Of a stretch of DNA of 13,614 bases, positions 8,154 to 13,614 are shown piece by piece. Under the pieces are notes generated by a model, which saw only the letters and a program-made list of their open reading frames with translations, had not been told where the DNA came from and searched no databases. This DNA comes from Clostridiales bacterium (lineage in GTDB: Bacteria; Bacillota; Clostridia; Oscillospirales; Acutalibacteraceae): assembly GCA_014799585.1 (NCBI GenBank), contig JAAVHU010000022.1:1-13614 (forward strand), given 5' to 3'. How positions within the stretch are numbered: position 1 is the stretch's first letter; the number at the start of each line of letters is the position of its first letter. The position numbers were made by a program, and so were the translations under genes.

Positions 8154-8440
8154 ACCTTAAAGTTGGCAGTAGCCGAAATAATATGCCAAAAATGCAAAAT
8201 AATAGCATCTTTGCACATTTTTTGCCTTGCCATACGCAAGTATGCCTGCGTCAAAGAAATGCACAAATCTACTCATAATTTTGTATTTTAGGTGCCTTGC
8301 AGTTTTGAAGCGAAGATTTTGCGTCAAGACAAGGCACAATTATTTTTGCATACTGCCGTATTCATAAATAATTTAACGAAGTATTGGCGGAAAAGATTGG
8401 TTCAAAACCATATTCTTTCGACTACCGCCAACTTAAAAGT
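8154..8440. repeat. Long imperfect inverted repeat filling the gap between binding protein and permease genes
   Basis: The outer ends of this noncoding stretch are complementary. ACCTTAAAGTTGGCAGTAG (8154-8172, continuing to about 8186) matches, with about seven mismatches in 33 bases, the reverse complement of 8408-8440. Inside are a perfect GTGCCTTG/CAAGGCAC pair (8292-8299 and 8330-8337), a CATAC-GCAA-GTATG mini-hairpin (8230-8243), and a nested hairpin TTGGCGG (8384-8390) with CCGCCAA (8425-8431) around TGGTT-CAA-AACCA. There is no obvious target duplication or protein gene. It may be a miniature repeat element, a structured mRNA segment, or both. The rest of the 8148-8496 gap holds only the hairpin listed next and the permease ribosome binding site. 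Confidence 0.7.
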
Positions 8441-8469
8441 ACAGGCAGAAAGCAAAAACTTTCTGCCCG
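8435..8469 (-). terminator. Intercistronic hairpin after the binding protein gene (attenuator or mRNA-end stabiliser)
   Basis: On the minus strand, 27 bases after the binding protein stop, CGGGCAGAAAG (8469-8459), loop TTTTTG, and CTTTCTGCCTG (8452-8442) form an 11-bp stem with one G-U pair. Only a broken T-run follows (TACTTTT). It is more likely partial termination or 3' end protection than a full stop, because the permease and ATPase lie downstream on the same strand with no clear promoter of their own. Confidence 0.6.
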
Positions 8470-8496
8470 TTTCCTTATTAATTTGAAATAACTAAA

Positions 8497-9288
8497 TTAC
8501 GCAAGAGTAACCTTGTACTGCTCAGAAAGCTTCTGAAGAGTACCGTCTGCCTTAGCTTTAGCAAGGAATTCATTCATTTTCTCAGTTAAATCAGATTCTT
8601 GTCTGAAGCCGATACCATATTCTTCATCAACTAACTGAATGCCTGCTGCAAGATTAGCATAGTCTGTGCCTTCACCTGTCATAGCAGCTGCCATTGTTGA
8701 GTCAATAATAGCTGCATCTGATTTGCCTGCGTTTACTTCAAGAAGAGCTGCTGCCTGATTTTCCAGAGCAATTGAATCTAATTCTAAGTCATTAGCAACA
8801 CCCTGACCTGCTGAACCATTTTCAACAGCAATCTTTAAGCCCTTAAGGTCATCAGCAGATTTGATATCAGCAATCTTATCAGCTTTCATAACAACAACCT
8901 GCTGATTCGTTGCATATGCATTTGAAACAGACATATTAAGCTTTACTTCATCTGTAATTGTCATACCGTTCCAAGCACAGTCAATAGCTTTTGTTTTAAG
9001 CTCAGTAGATTTACTGTCCCAGTCAATTATAAGAAATTCAACATCAACACCAAGCTCTTTAGCAAATAATCTGCCAAGATCAGCATCAAAGCCAATCCAT
9101 TCGCCGTTTGCATCTTTATAATCCATAGGAGCAAATTCTGTTATACCAACAATGAGCTTACCCTTTTCCTGAACATAAGCAAGATCGCTTGTATTATCAG
9201 TTTTACCTGAATTTGAGCAAGCAGCAAAGCAGCCGAAAACAAATACGGCAGCAAGAACAACTGCAAGCACTTTCGTTAATTTTTTCAT
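8497..9288 (-). CDS. Extracellular solute-binding lipoprotein, family 3 (polar amino acid ABC importer)
   Basis: A substrate-binding protein anchored outside the membrane that delivers ligand to the permease. The 263 residues begin with a lipoprotein signal: MKKLTK, a hydrophobic stretch (7-19) and probable lipidation at C24 in the context CFAAC. C20 is a less likely site. The mature part has the family 3 pattern: LIVGITEFAPMDYKDANG (45-62), GFDADLGRLFAKELG (66-80), NGMTITDEV (107-115), LKGLKIAVENGSAGQ (148-162), and a conserved aspartate (D197) that usually binds the ligand amino group. The arginine found after the T-x-E motif in HisJ (R77) is replaced here by V115. The frame extends 14 codons upstream, but GGAGG sits 8 bases before the chosen ATG. 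It has its own promoter at 9321-9349. The substrate is not identifiable. Confidence 0.93.
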   Translation of the reverse strand: MKKLTKVLAVVLAAVFVFGCFAACSNSGKTDNTSDLAYVQEKGKLIVGITEFAPMDYKDANGEWIGFDADLGRLFAKELGVDVEFLIIDWDSKSTELKTKAIDCAWNGMTITDEVKLNMSVSNAYATNQQVVVMKADKIADIKSADDLKGLKIAVENGSAGQGVANDLELDSIALENQAAALLEVNAGKSDAAIIDSTMAAAMTGEGTDYANLAAGIQLVDEEYGIGFRQESDLTEKMNEFLAKAKADGTLQKLSEQYKVTLA

Positions 9289-9320
9289 TTTAATATCCTC
9301 CGTTATTAAGTGATATTTGA

Positions 9321-9349
9321 ATTTTATCACATTAGCACACTAAAGTCAA
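9321..9349 (-). promoter_or_regulatory. Sigma-A-type promoter of the ABC importer operon
   Basis: On the minus strand TTGACT (9349-9344), a 17-base spacer ending in TGA (an extended -10), and TAAAAT (9326-9321). Transcription would start near 9314 with a leader of about 26 bases. An inverted pair TGATA (9311-9315) and TATCA (9325-9329) overlaps the -10 and start point and could be an operator. Confidence 0.78.
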
Positions 9350-9362
9350 CACTATTTTGCAC

Positions 9363-9395
9363 AATAAAAAACCGCTGTGCCATTACACAGCGGCT
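9363..9395 (-). terminator. Rho-independent terminator of the iol operon
   Basis: On the minus strand CCGCTGTG (9393-9386), loop TAATGG, CACAGCGG (9379-9372), then TTTTTT (9371-9366). The stem can extend by two more pairs, and it lies just after the iolE stop codon. It insulates the iol operon from the ABC operon promoter 14 bases further on. Confidence 0.92.
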
Positions 9396-9405
9396 TAATA
9401 TTAAA

Positions 9406-10305
9406 TTAAAGGCCTGTATTTTCAGCAATATACTTTCTTGCCTTAACTGCATATTCAAACGGATTTGCCTTAGCAGGATCCTGCTCTGCTTCAACTACAA
9501 CCCAGCCCTCATAATTATTCTCTGCAAGAATATCAAAGATTGGCTTGAAATCAACATCGCCGTCACCCGGAACAGTAAACACGCCTGCACGAACAGCATC
9601 AAGGAAGCTCATATGATTCGGAACAACCTGATTGTTATAAACATCAAGGCGAACATCCTTAAGATGAACGTGCTTAACACGATTGATATACTTTTTAAGA
9701 ACAGGAACAGGATCAATACCTGCAAAGGTAAGATGACCGCTGTCAAAAAGAAGATAAACAAGATCAGGATCAGTAAGCTCCATAAGTTTATCAATTTCTT
9801 CAACTGTCTGAACACCTGTGCCCATATGATGATGAACTGTAAAGAACATACCCTTTGACTTAGCATAAGCGCCCATTTCATTGAAGCCCTTTGCTACAAC
9901 AGCCCATTCTTCATCTGTATAGTATGGCTTTTCATCAAGGATTGATTTATCAAGGCATCCCTGAATGGAGTTGCCCTGCTCAGAAGCACCGATAACCTTT
10001 GCGCCAAGTGCATAAAGCTTATCACAATGCGCCTTGAAAGCCTCAATTGTTTCTTCATATGGCTTGGAAGTAAGATAAGAAGAGAACCAAGCGTTACAAA
10101 TCTGAAGTCCGCGAATATCAAGATATTTCTTAAGAACCTCCGGATCAGATGGATATTTATTTCCGATTTCAGAACCCTTGAAACCTGCAAGAGCCATTTC
10201 GCTGATGCACTGCTCAAAAGAATTCTCCGCACCCAAATCAGGCATGTCATCATTTGTCCAGCCGATAGGTGCAATAGCAAGTTTTACTTTATTAGAATCA
10301 AGCAT
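9406..10305 (-). CDS. iolE: myo-Inosose-2 dehydratase
   Basis: Dehydrates scyllo-inosose (2-keto-myo-inositol) to 3D-(3,5/4)-trihydroxycyclohexane-1,2-dione (EC 4.2.1.44), the second step of inositol breakdown. The 299 residues match the usual length and form a xylose isomerase-like TIM barrel. Recognisable pieces are [14 protein letters not shown] (12-25), the [13 protein letters not shown] segment (155-167), DSGH (188-191), HVHLKD (212-217) and PGDGDVDF near 245, which supply the metal-binding E, D and H residues of this fold. It is distinguished from other sugar isomerases by the IGWTNDD start and by its neighbours iolD and iolG. AAAGG lies about 11 bases upstream of the ATG, a longer spacing than at the neighbouring genes. 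A 181-base structured gap separates it from iolD. Confidence 0.95.
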   Translation of the reverse strand: MLDSNKVKLAIAPIGWTNDDMPDLGAENSFEQCISEMALAGFKGSEIGNKYPSDPEVLKKYLDIRGLQICNAWFSSYLTSKPYEETIEAFKAHCDKLYALGAKVIGASEQGNSIQGCLDKSILDEKPYYTDEEWAVVAKGFNEMGAYAKSKGMFFTVHHHMGTGVQTVEEIDKLMELTDPDLVYLLFDSGHLTFAGIDPVPVLKKYINRVKHVHLKDVRLDVYNNQVVPNHMSFLDAVRAGVFTVPGDGDVDFKPIFDILAENNYEGWVVVEAEQDPAKANPFEYAVKARKYIAENTGL

Positions 10306-10333
10306 TTTATATGTTACCTTTCATAATTTATAG

Positions 10334-10460
10334 TGTAAAGCCATTATGCTTTACAGTAATAAAAATCAGTGAATTTTTGCGTTAGGCAAGGCTTTGGCAA
10401 AATTTTTACGACGGAAGCATATATACAATATGTGACCGATAAAAATTTTGGCTATAACGC
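10334..10460. repeat. Structured intergenic repeat between iolD and iolE
   Basis: Two parts are seen. A perfect hairpin TGTAAAGC (10334-10341), loop CATTAT, GCTTTACA (10348-10355) lies near iolE. Next to it is a nested palindrome: GCGTTA (10379-10384) with TAACGC (10455-10460), AAAATTTTTA (10399-10408) with TAAAAATTTT (10440-10449), and CATAT (10418-10422) with ATATG (10428-10432). TTTTGCGTTAGGCAAGGC (10375-10392) closely resembles TTTTGCGTCAAGACAAGGC (8317-8335) in the ABC operon gap. The 10306-10486 gap has no convincing gene. Confidence 0.7.
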
Positions 10461-10486
10461 AGCATAACACAAAAAGACGCGATTTT

Positions 10487-12340
10487 TTAATAATCAAATG
10501 TCTTTTTGATATTAGCCTGCATATCCTCATAAGCTGCTGCAACTGTTTCACTCTTTGAAACCTCTGCAACACCAACACGCCACCAGGATTCAAAGCCCGG
10601 TGTCATTGTTTTAGGAAGCACTTTGATATCGAAAAGAACGGATTTTGTTTGCTTTTTAGCATCTTCAAGAGCAGCTTTAAGCTCTGCTGAATTTCTTATG
10701 GTATAGCCTTTTGCACCATATCCCTCAGCAATCTTAGCAAAATCAACTGCGATTTCATCACCGTCAAGCATACCTGTTTTTGGGTTTCTTGCACGGAAAA
10801 CAGTTCCGAATGTATCCGTTCCTTGATTATTCTGAAGATTTTCAATACAACCCCAGCCCATATTATCAAACAAGCAGACATTGATTTTAAGATTTTCCTG
10901 AAGAGCAGTATAAAGCTCTGAATGAGCCATAAGGAATGAACCGTCTCCGCAGAAGGTATAAACCTCTGCATCAGGCTTAGCAAGTTTAGCACCTAAAGCA
11001 CCGTTTACTTCATAGCCCATATTGGAATAGCCGTATTCCATATGATATGTACCACGAGCCTTTGGTCTGAACAAACGCTGCATATCACCCGGAAGAGAAC
11101 CTGCTGAGCCAAGAGCAATATCCTCTTCACCCATAAATTCATTGATAATTCCAAGTGCAAGCGTCTGATTTAAGCCGCCCTCAAGCTCTTTGCTGTAATA
11201 ATCATCAACAATTGAATCCCATTCTGTTTTTGCATCTGAAATCTCATTTGTATAAGCAGTTTTATATCCATCACAGCTATCAATAAGAGCAGAAAGAGCT
11301 TCTCTTGCATCAGCAACAATAGCTTCTGCATCCATCTTATATGCATCAAACGGGCAGATATTAATGCCGAGAACCTTTCTGTTTTCATTAAACAACCATT
11401 TTGATGAGGTTGTAAAATCAGTAAATCTTGTGCCGACACCGATAACAAGGTCTGCACCTCTGCCAATCACATTGGCAGCCTTACCGCCTGTTACACCGAT
11501 ACCGCCAAGATTGAGTGGATTTTTCCAATCAATCAAGCCCTTACCTGCCTGTGTTTCACTGATAGGAATATTATATTTTTCAGCAAACTCAAGAAGCTCT
11601 TTTTCAGCACCGCTGTAACGAACACCGCCGCCGCAAACAATAATAGGCTTTTTAGCCTCTTTGATAAGAGCAGTTGCCCTTTCAAGCTGAGAAGCTGAAA
11701 TCGGTCTTCTGTCTAAATGCCAAACACGTTTTTGAAGGAAATGCTCAGGATAATCATAAGCCTCACCCTCAACATCCTGCGGCATAGCAAGGCAAACTGC
11801 ACCTGTATCAGCAGGGTCTGTAAGCACTCTCATTGCATTTATGCAAGCTGTCATAAGCTGTTCAGGTCTTAAAATCCTGTCAAAATAATGGCAAACGCCC
11901 TTGAATGCATCTGTTACCGTTCTGCCGTAGTTATCAAAAAACTCTGCCTGCTGCAAAACAGGATCAGGCTGACGGCAGGCAAAAGTATCACCCGGAAGAA
12001 CAAGAAGCGGAATTCTGTTTGCAGTTGCACATCCGCAAGCTGTTACCATATTGGTTGCACCCGGGCCGATAGAAGAAACGCAGGGAATAATAGCCTTTCT
12101 GTCCATCTGCTTTGCATAAGCCATAGCGGCAAGTGCCATATTCTGCTCATTCTTGCCCTGATAAAACTTTAAATTGTGACCACCCTGTTCAAGAGCCTGA
12201 CCAACGCCAACAACACAGCCGTGGCCGAAAATACCGAACATACCCGAAACAAATTTTGTTTCAACGCCGTCACATTCAATATACTGATTGTCAAGGAACT
12301 TAACAAGCGCCTGTGACATAGTTAATCTTTCTCTTTTCAT
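10487..12340 (-). CDS. iolD: 3D-(3,5/4)-trihydroxycyclohexane-1,2-dione acylhydrolase
   Basis: A thiamine diphosphate enzyme that opens the ring of the inositol-derived dione to give 5-deoxyglucuronate (EC 3.7.1.22). The 617 residues compare with about 637 in Bacillus. Domain order is that of acetolactate synthase relatives: an N-terminal PYR domain with FGIFGHG (35-41) and the cofactor-activating glutamate E65 (QGKNEQN, 61-67), a middle domain (about 215-355), and a C-terminal PP domain with the thiamine diphosphate and metal motif from GDGS (465-468) to N493. RLTMSQALV (5-13) and QPDPVLQQ (124-131) are typical of IolD rather than acetolactate synthase. AGAGG lies 8 bases before the ATG. Only 3 bases separate it from the iolG stop, and its ribosome binding site lies inside the iolG end, so the two are probably translationally coupled. 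Confidence 0.96.
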   Translation of the reverse strand: MKRERLTMSQALVKFLDNQYIECDGVETKFVSGMFGIFGHGCVVGVGQALEQGGHNLKFYQGKNEQNMALAAMAYAKQMDRKAIIPCVSSIGPGATNMVTACGCATANRIPLLVLPGDTFACRQPDPVLQQAEFFDNYGRTVTDAFKGVCHYFDRILRPEQLMTACINAMRVLTDPADTGAVCLAMPQDVEGEAYDYPEHFLQKRVWHLDRRPISASQLERATALIKEAKKPIIVCGGGVRYSGAEKELLEFAEKYNIPISETQAGKGLIDWKNPLNLGGIGVTGGKAANVIGRGADLVIGVGTRFTDFTTSSKWLFNENRKVLGINICPFDAYKMDAEAIVADAREALSALIDSCDGYKTAYTNEISDAKTEWDSIVDDYYSKELEGGLNQTLALGIINEFMGEEDIALGSAGSLPGDMQRLFRPKARGTYHMEYGYSNMGYEVNGALGAKLAKPDAEVYTFCGDGSFLMAHSELYTALQENLKINVCLFDNMGWGCIENLQNNQGTDTFGTVFRARNPKTGMLDGDEIAVDFAKIAEGYGAKGYTIRNSAELKAALEDAKKQTKSVLFDIKVLPKTMTPGFESWWRVGVAEVSKSETVAAAYEDMQANIKKTFDY

Positions 12341-12343
12341 AAA

Positions 12344-13357
12344 TTATGCCTCTATTTCTGAAAGCTTAACAGGTCTGTGCTCTTCAACAGATTTCTTTGC
12401 AGCAAGACCAAGACGAAGAGCCTCTAAGCCATCATAAACAGTTGTTTCAGTTGGCTTATCGTTCACAATACAGTCAATAAACTGCGTCATTTCATCTGTG
12501 AAAGACTGCATATATCTTTCAAGGAAGAAATAAAGAGGCTTATCTGAAGAATTGCCGTTTTCATCAATGAAAGAAACATTTGTTGGTGTGTCATTCGCAG
12601 CAGAAGCCTGACCCTTTGAGCCGAAAACTTCAAGACGCTGATCATAACCATAAGCAGCTTTACGGCAGTTATCAATAACACCGATTGCACCGCTCTTGAA
12701 TTTAAGAGCAACAAGAGCTGTATCAACATCGCCTGCTTCGCCGATTTCAGGATCTACCATAACAGTTGCATTTGCATAAACCTCTTCAACCTCACCGCCG
12801 ATGAAGCGAGCCATATCAAAATCATGCACTGTCATATCAAGGAAGATACCGCCTGAAACCTTAACATAAGCAATTGCAGGTGGCTCAGGATCACGGCTTG
12901 TAATCTTAATGGTCTGAAGATTACCGATTTTACCTTCATTTGCAAGATTTTTAATATGAGCAAAGTTGTGGTCATATCTTCTGTTAAAGCCGATCTGAAG
13001 CTTAACACCTGCTTTATCAACAGCCTCAATAACCTTTTTAATTTTAGCAACAGTTAAATCAACAGGCTTTTCGCAGAAAATATGCTTTCCTGCTTCAGCT
13101 GCTTCACAAGCAATATCAGCGTGTGTATCTGTTGATGAGCAGATAAGAACTGCATCAATTTCAGGGTTATTCAGAATTTCATGGTAATCCTGATAATATG
13201 CAGGAATGCCTAATTCCTCTGCAACCTTTTTTGCGCCGTCAACATATATATCTGAAATAGCAACGATTTCAGCCTGCGGAATATGATAAGTAATTGACTT
13301 TGCATGAACCTGACCGATACGGCCTGCACCGATAATGCCTACTTTGAGTTTTTCCAT
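12344..13357 (-). CDS. iolG: Inositol 2-dehydrogenase (Gfo/Idh/MocA family)
   Basis: Oxidises myo-inositol to scyllo-inosose with NAD+ (EC 1.1.1.18), the first step of the pathway. The 337 residues have an N-terminal Rossmann fold with GAGRIG (10-15), the family motif CEKPVDL (95-101) with catalytic-type K97, and D174, H178 and D179 in the GGIFLDMTVHDFD stretch (169-181). This corresponds to the Lys-Asp-His triad of Bacillus subtilis IolG. Family members act on many sugars, so the inositol assignment leans on the adjacent iolD and iolE. AAGAGG lies 8-9 bases before the ATG. It is the first gene of the operon, with a promoter at 13420-13448. Confidence 0.92.
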   Translation of the reverse strand: MEKLKVGIIGAGRIGQVHAKSITYHIPQAEIVAISDIYVDGAKKVAEELGIPAYYQDYHEILNNPEIDAVLICSSTDTHADIACEAAEAGKHIFCEKPVDLTVAKIKKVIEAVDKAGVKLQIGFNRRYDHNFAHIKNLANEGKIGNLQTIKITSRDPEPPAIAYVKVSGGIFLDMTVHDFDMARFIGGEVEEVYANATVMVDPEIGEAGDVDTALVALKFKSGAIGVIDNCRKAAYGYDQRLEVFGSKGQASAANDTPTNVSFIDENGNSSDKPLYFFLERYMQSFTDEMTQFIDCIVNDKPTETTVYDGLEALRLGLAAKKSVEEHRPVKLSEIEA

Positions 13358-13385
13358 AAGTGTATACCTCTTTAATATATTTTTT

Positions 13386-13404
13386 GCACATTACATCAAT
13401 GTGC
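13386..13404 (-). promoter_or_regulatory. Leader hairpin or second operator upstream of iolG
   Basis: GCACATT (13386-13392), ACATC, AATGTGC (13398-13404) form a perfect 7-bp inverted repeat about 10 bases after the predicted iolG transcription start. On the minus strand it is followed by an A-run, so it is not a terminator of the iol message. A regulator binding site or a structured leader are both possible. Confidence 0.45.
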
Positions 13405-13419
13405 TTTTAGTCATTTTTT

Positions 13420-13448
13420 ATAGTATCACACGAAATATGATATTTCAA
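13420..13448 (-). promoter_or_regulatory. Probable promoter of iolGDE
   Basis: On the minus strand TTGAAA (13448-13443), a 17-base spacer ending in TGA (an extended -10), and TACTAT (13425-13420). Transcription would start near 13413 with a leader of about 55 bases. The modest -10 and -35 fit a regulated promoter. Confidence 0.6.
13432..13446. promoter_or_regulatory. Perfect palindrome in the iolG promoter spacer (probable operator)
   Basis: GAAATAT-G-ATATTTC is an exact 7-1-7 palindrome. It occupies the upstream part of the spacer of the predicted iolG promoter and overlaps its -35, which is where a repressor would block polymerase. The binding protein is unknown; the divergent gene at 13598 is a candidate only by position. 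Confidence 0.55.
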
Positions 13449-13464
13449 GAACAAGTTTCAAGAA
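13443..13464. repeat. Tandem 9-base direct repeat at the iolG -35 region
   Basis: TTTCAAGAA occurs at 13443-13451 and 13456-13464, separated by CAAG, giving a 13-base period. The first copy contains the -35 hexamer in reverse complement and shares four bases with the palindrome. It could be part of a regulator site. Confidence 0.45.
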
Positions 13465-13507
13465 TTAATCAATAAAAAATCAACATAATTTATAGTAAAA
13501 AAGTATA

Positions 13508-13536
13508 TTGCATTGATAAAAATTTAATTGTATAAT
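13508..13536 (+). promoter_or_regulatory. Probable promoter of the divergent gene at the right edge
   Basis: TTGCAT (13508-13513), a 17-base spacer and a perfect TATAAT (13531-13536). The leader would be about 55 bases before the ATG at 13598. The -35 is weak. Confidence 0.55.
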
Positions 13537-13597
13537 AATTAGGATAATATCTAAATTATATTTATTTACATAAGCATCAATATTACGGAGGTTTACA

Positions 13598-13614
13598 ATG
13601 ACTTATACATATAA
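13598..13614 (+). CDS. Start of an unidentified gene, divergent from iolG, cut by the window edge
   Basis: ATG at 13598 is preceded by CGGAGG (13586-13591) with a 6-base spacing and by a promoter at 13508-13536. Only five full codons (MTYTY) are visible, so no function can be read. A position divergent from a catabolic operon is typical of a regulator gene, but that is a guess from context. Confidence 0.6.

Noticed and set aside
8157..8486. Two short open frames (60 and 64 codons) on opposite strands in the ABC operon gap.
   Set aside because: They lie within inverted-repeat sequence, have no ribosome binding site and show no protein-like pattern. They are by-products of the repeat.
9289..9330. 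Upstream 14-codon extension of the binding protein frame.
   Set aside because: It would put polar residues ahead of the lipoprotein signal and begins upstream of the predicted transcription start. GGAGG fits the ATG at 9288.
9310..9858. 182-codon open frame on the plus strand opposite iolE.
   Set aside because: It is antisense to a clear iolE gene, is rich in I, N, K and C as expected from reading AT-rich coding DNA backwards, and starts within the ABC promoter region without a ribosome binding site.
10470..10490. Terminator just after iolD (A-run, TCGCG, T-run).
   Set aside because: The pairing is only A-U between runs around a short loop. It lacks a GC stem, and iolE follows on the same strand without a clear promoter.
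10366..10593. 75-codon open frame over the end of iolD and the repeat.
   Set aside because: It is an overlapping frame of iolD running into palindromic repeat sequence, with no family match.

Overview
The window looks like chromosomal DNA from a low-GC Gram-positive bacterium, most likely a gut-type clostridium (Oscillospirales/Ruminococcus-like). This rests on the AT-rich intergenic DNA, strong AGGAGG-type ribosome binding sites, TTGACT-17-TATAAT type promoters, a lipoprotein-type binding protein, and an UPF0735 ACT protein, a family I know mainly from Firmicutes. The genus is an inference. Ten complete genes lie on the minus strand, one complete gene lies on the plus strand, and a second plus-strand gene is cut by the right edge. 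I see no rRNA, tRNA, CRISPR array, transposase or phage gene.

Left part (1-5370, minus strand). A greA-lysS pair has a near-consensus promoter (2389-2417) and a terminator at the window edge. Its lysyl-tRNA synthetase carries about 115 extra N-terminal residues that read as a tandem YegP/DUF1508 module. Upstream lies an aspartate-family amino-acid operon: UPF0735 ACT protein, homoserine dehydrogenase, aspartokinase, then a strong terminator (2423-2469). The aspartokinase gene contains a well-formed internal ribosome binding site, so it probably also makes a separate ACT-only beta subunit, as in Bacillus subtilis aspartokinase II.

Middle (5371-9349). A divergent AI-2E/YtvI-type membrane protein gene (plus strand) ends at a terminator shared with a convergent polar amino-acid-type ABC importer. 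The importer genes run binding protein, permease, ATPase on the minus strand. A 349-base gap between binding protein and permease holds a hairpin and a long imperfect inverted repeat that reaches the permease ribosome binding site. The binding protein lacks the arginine that normally holds the ligand carboxylate in this family.

Right part (9363-13614). A compact myo-inositol catabolic operon, iolG-iolD-iolE, ends at a strong terminator. Its products would turn myo-inositol through scyllo-inosose and the trihydroxy-dione into 5-deoxyglucuronate. The other iol genes are not in the window. The iolD-iolE gap has a second structured repeat that shares a short word with the one in the ABC operon. 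Upstream of iolG are a promoter with a perfect 7-1-7 palindrome in its spacer, a 9-base direct repeat and a leader hairpin, then a divergent gene of which only the first codons are visible.

Most of the window is ordinary metabolism. The parts most worth a second look are the DUF1508-LysRS fusion, the two structured intercistronic repeats and the iol control region. I do not see a clearly new multi-gene system.
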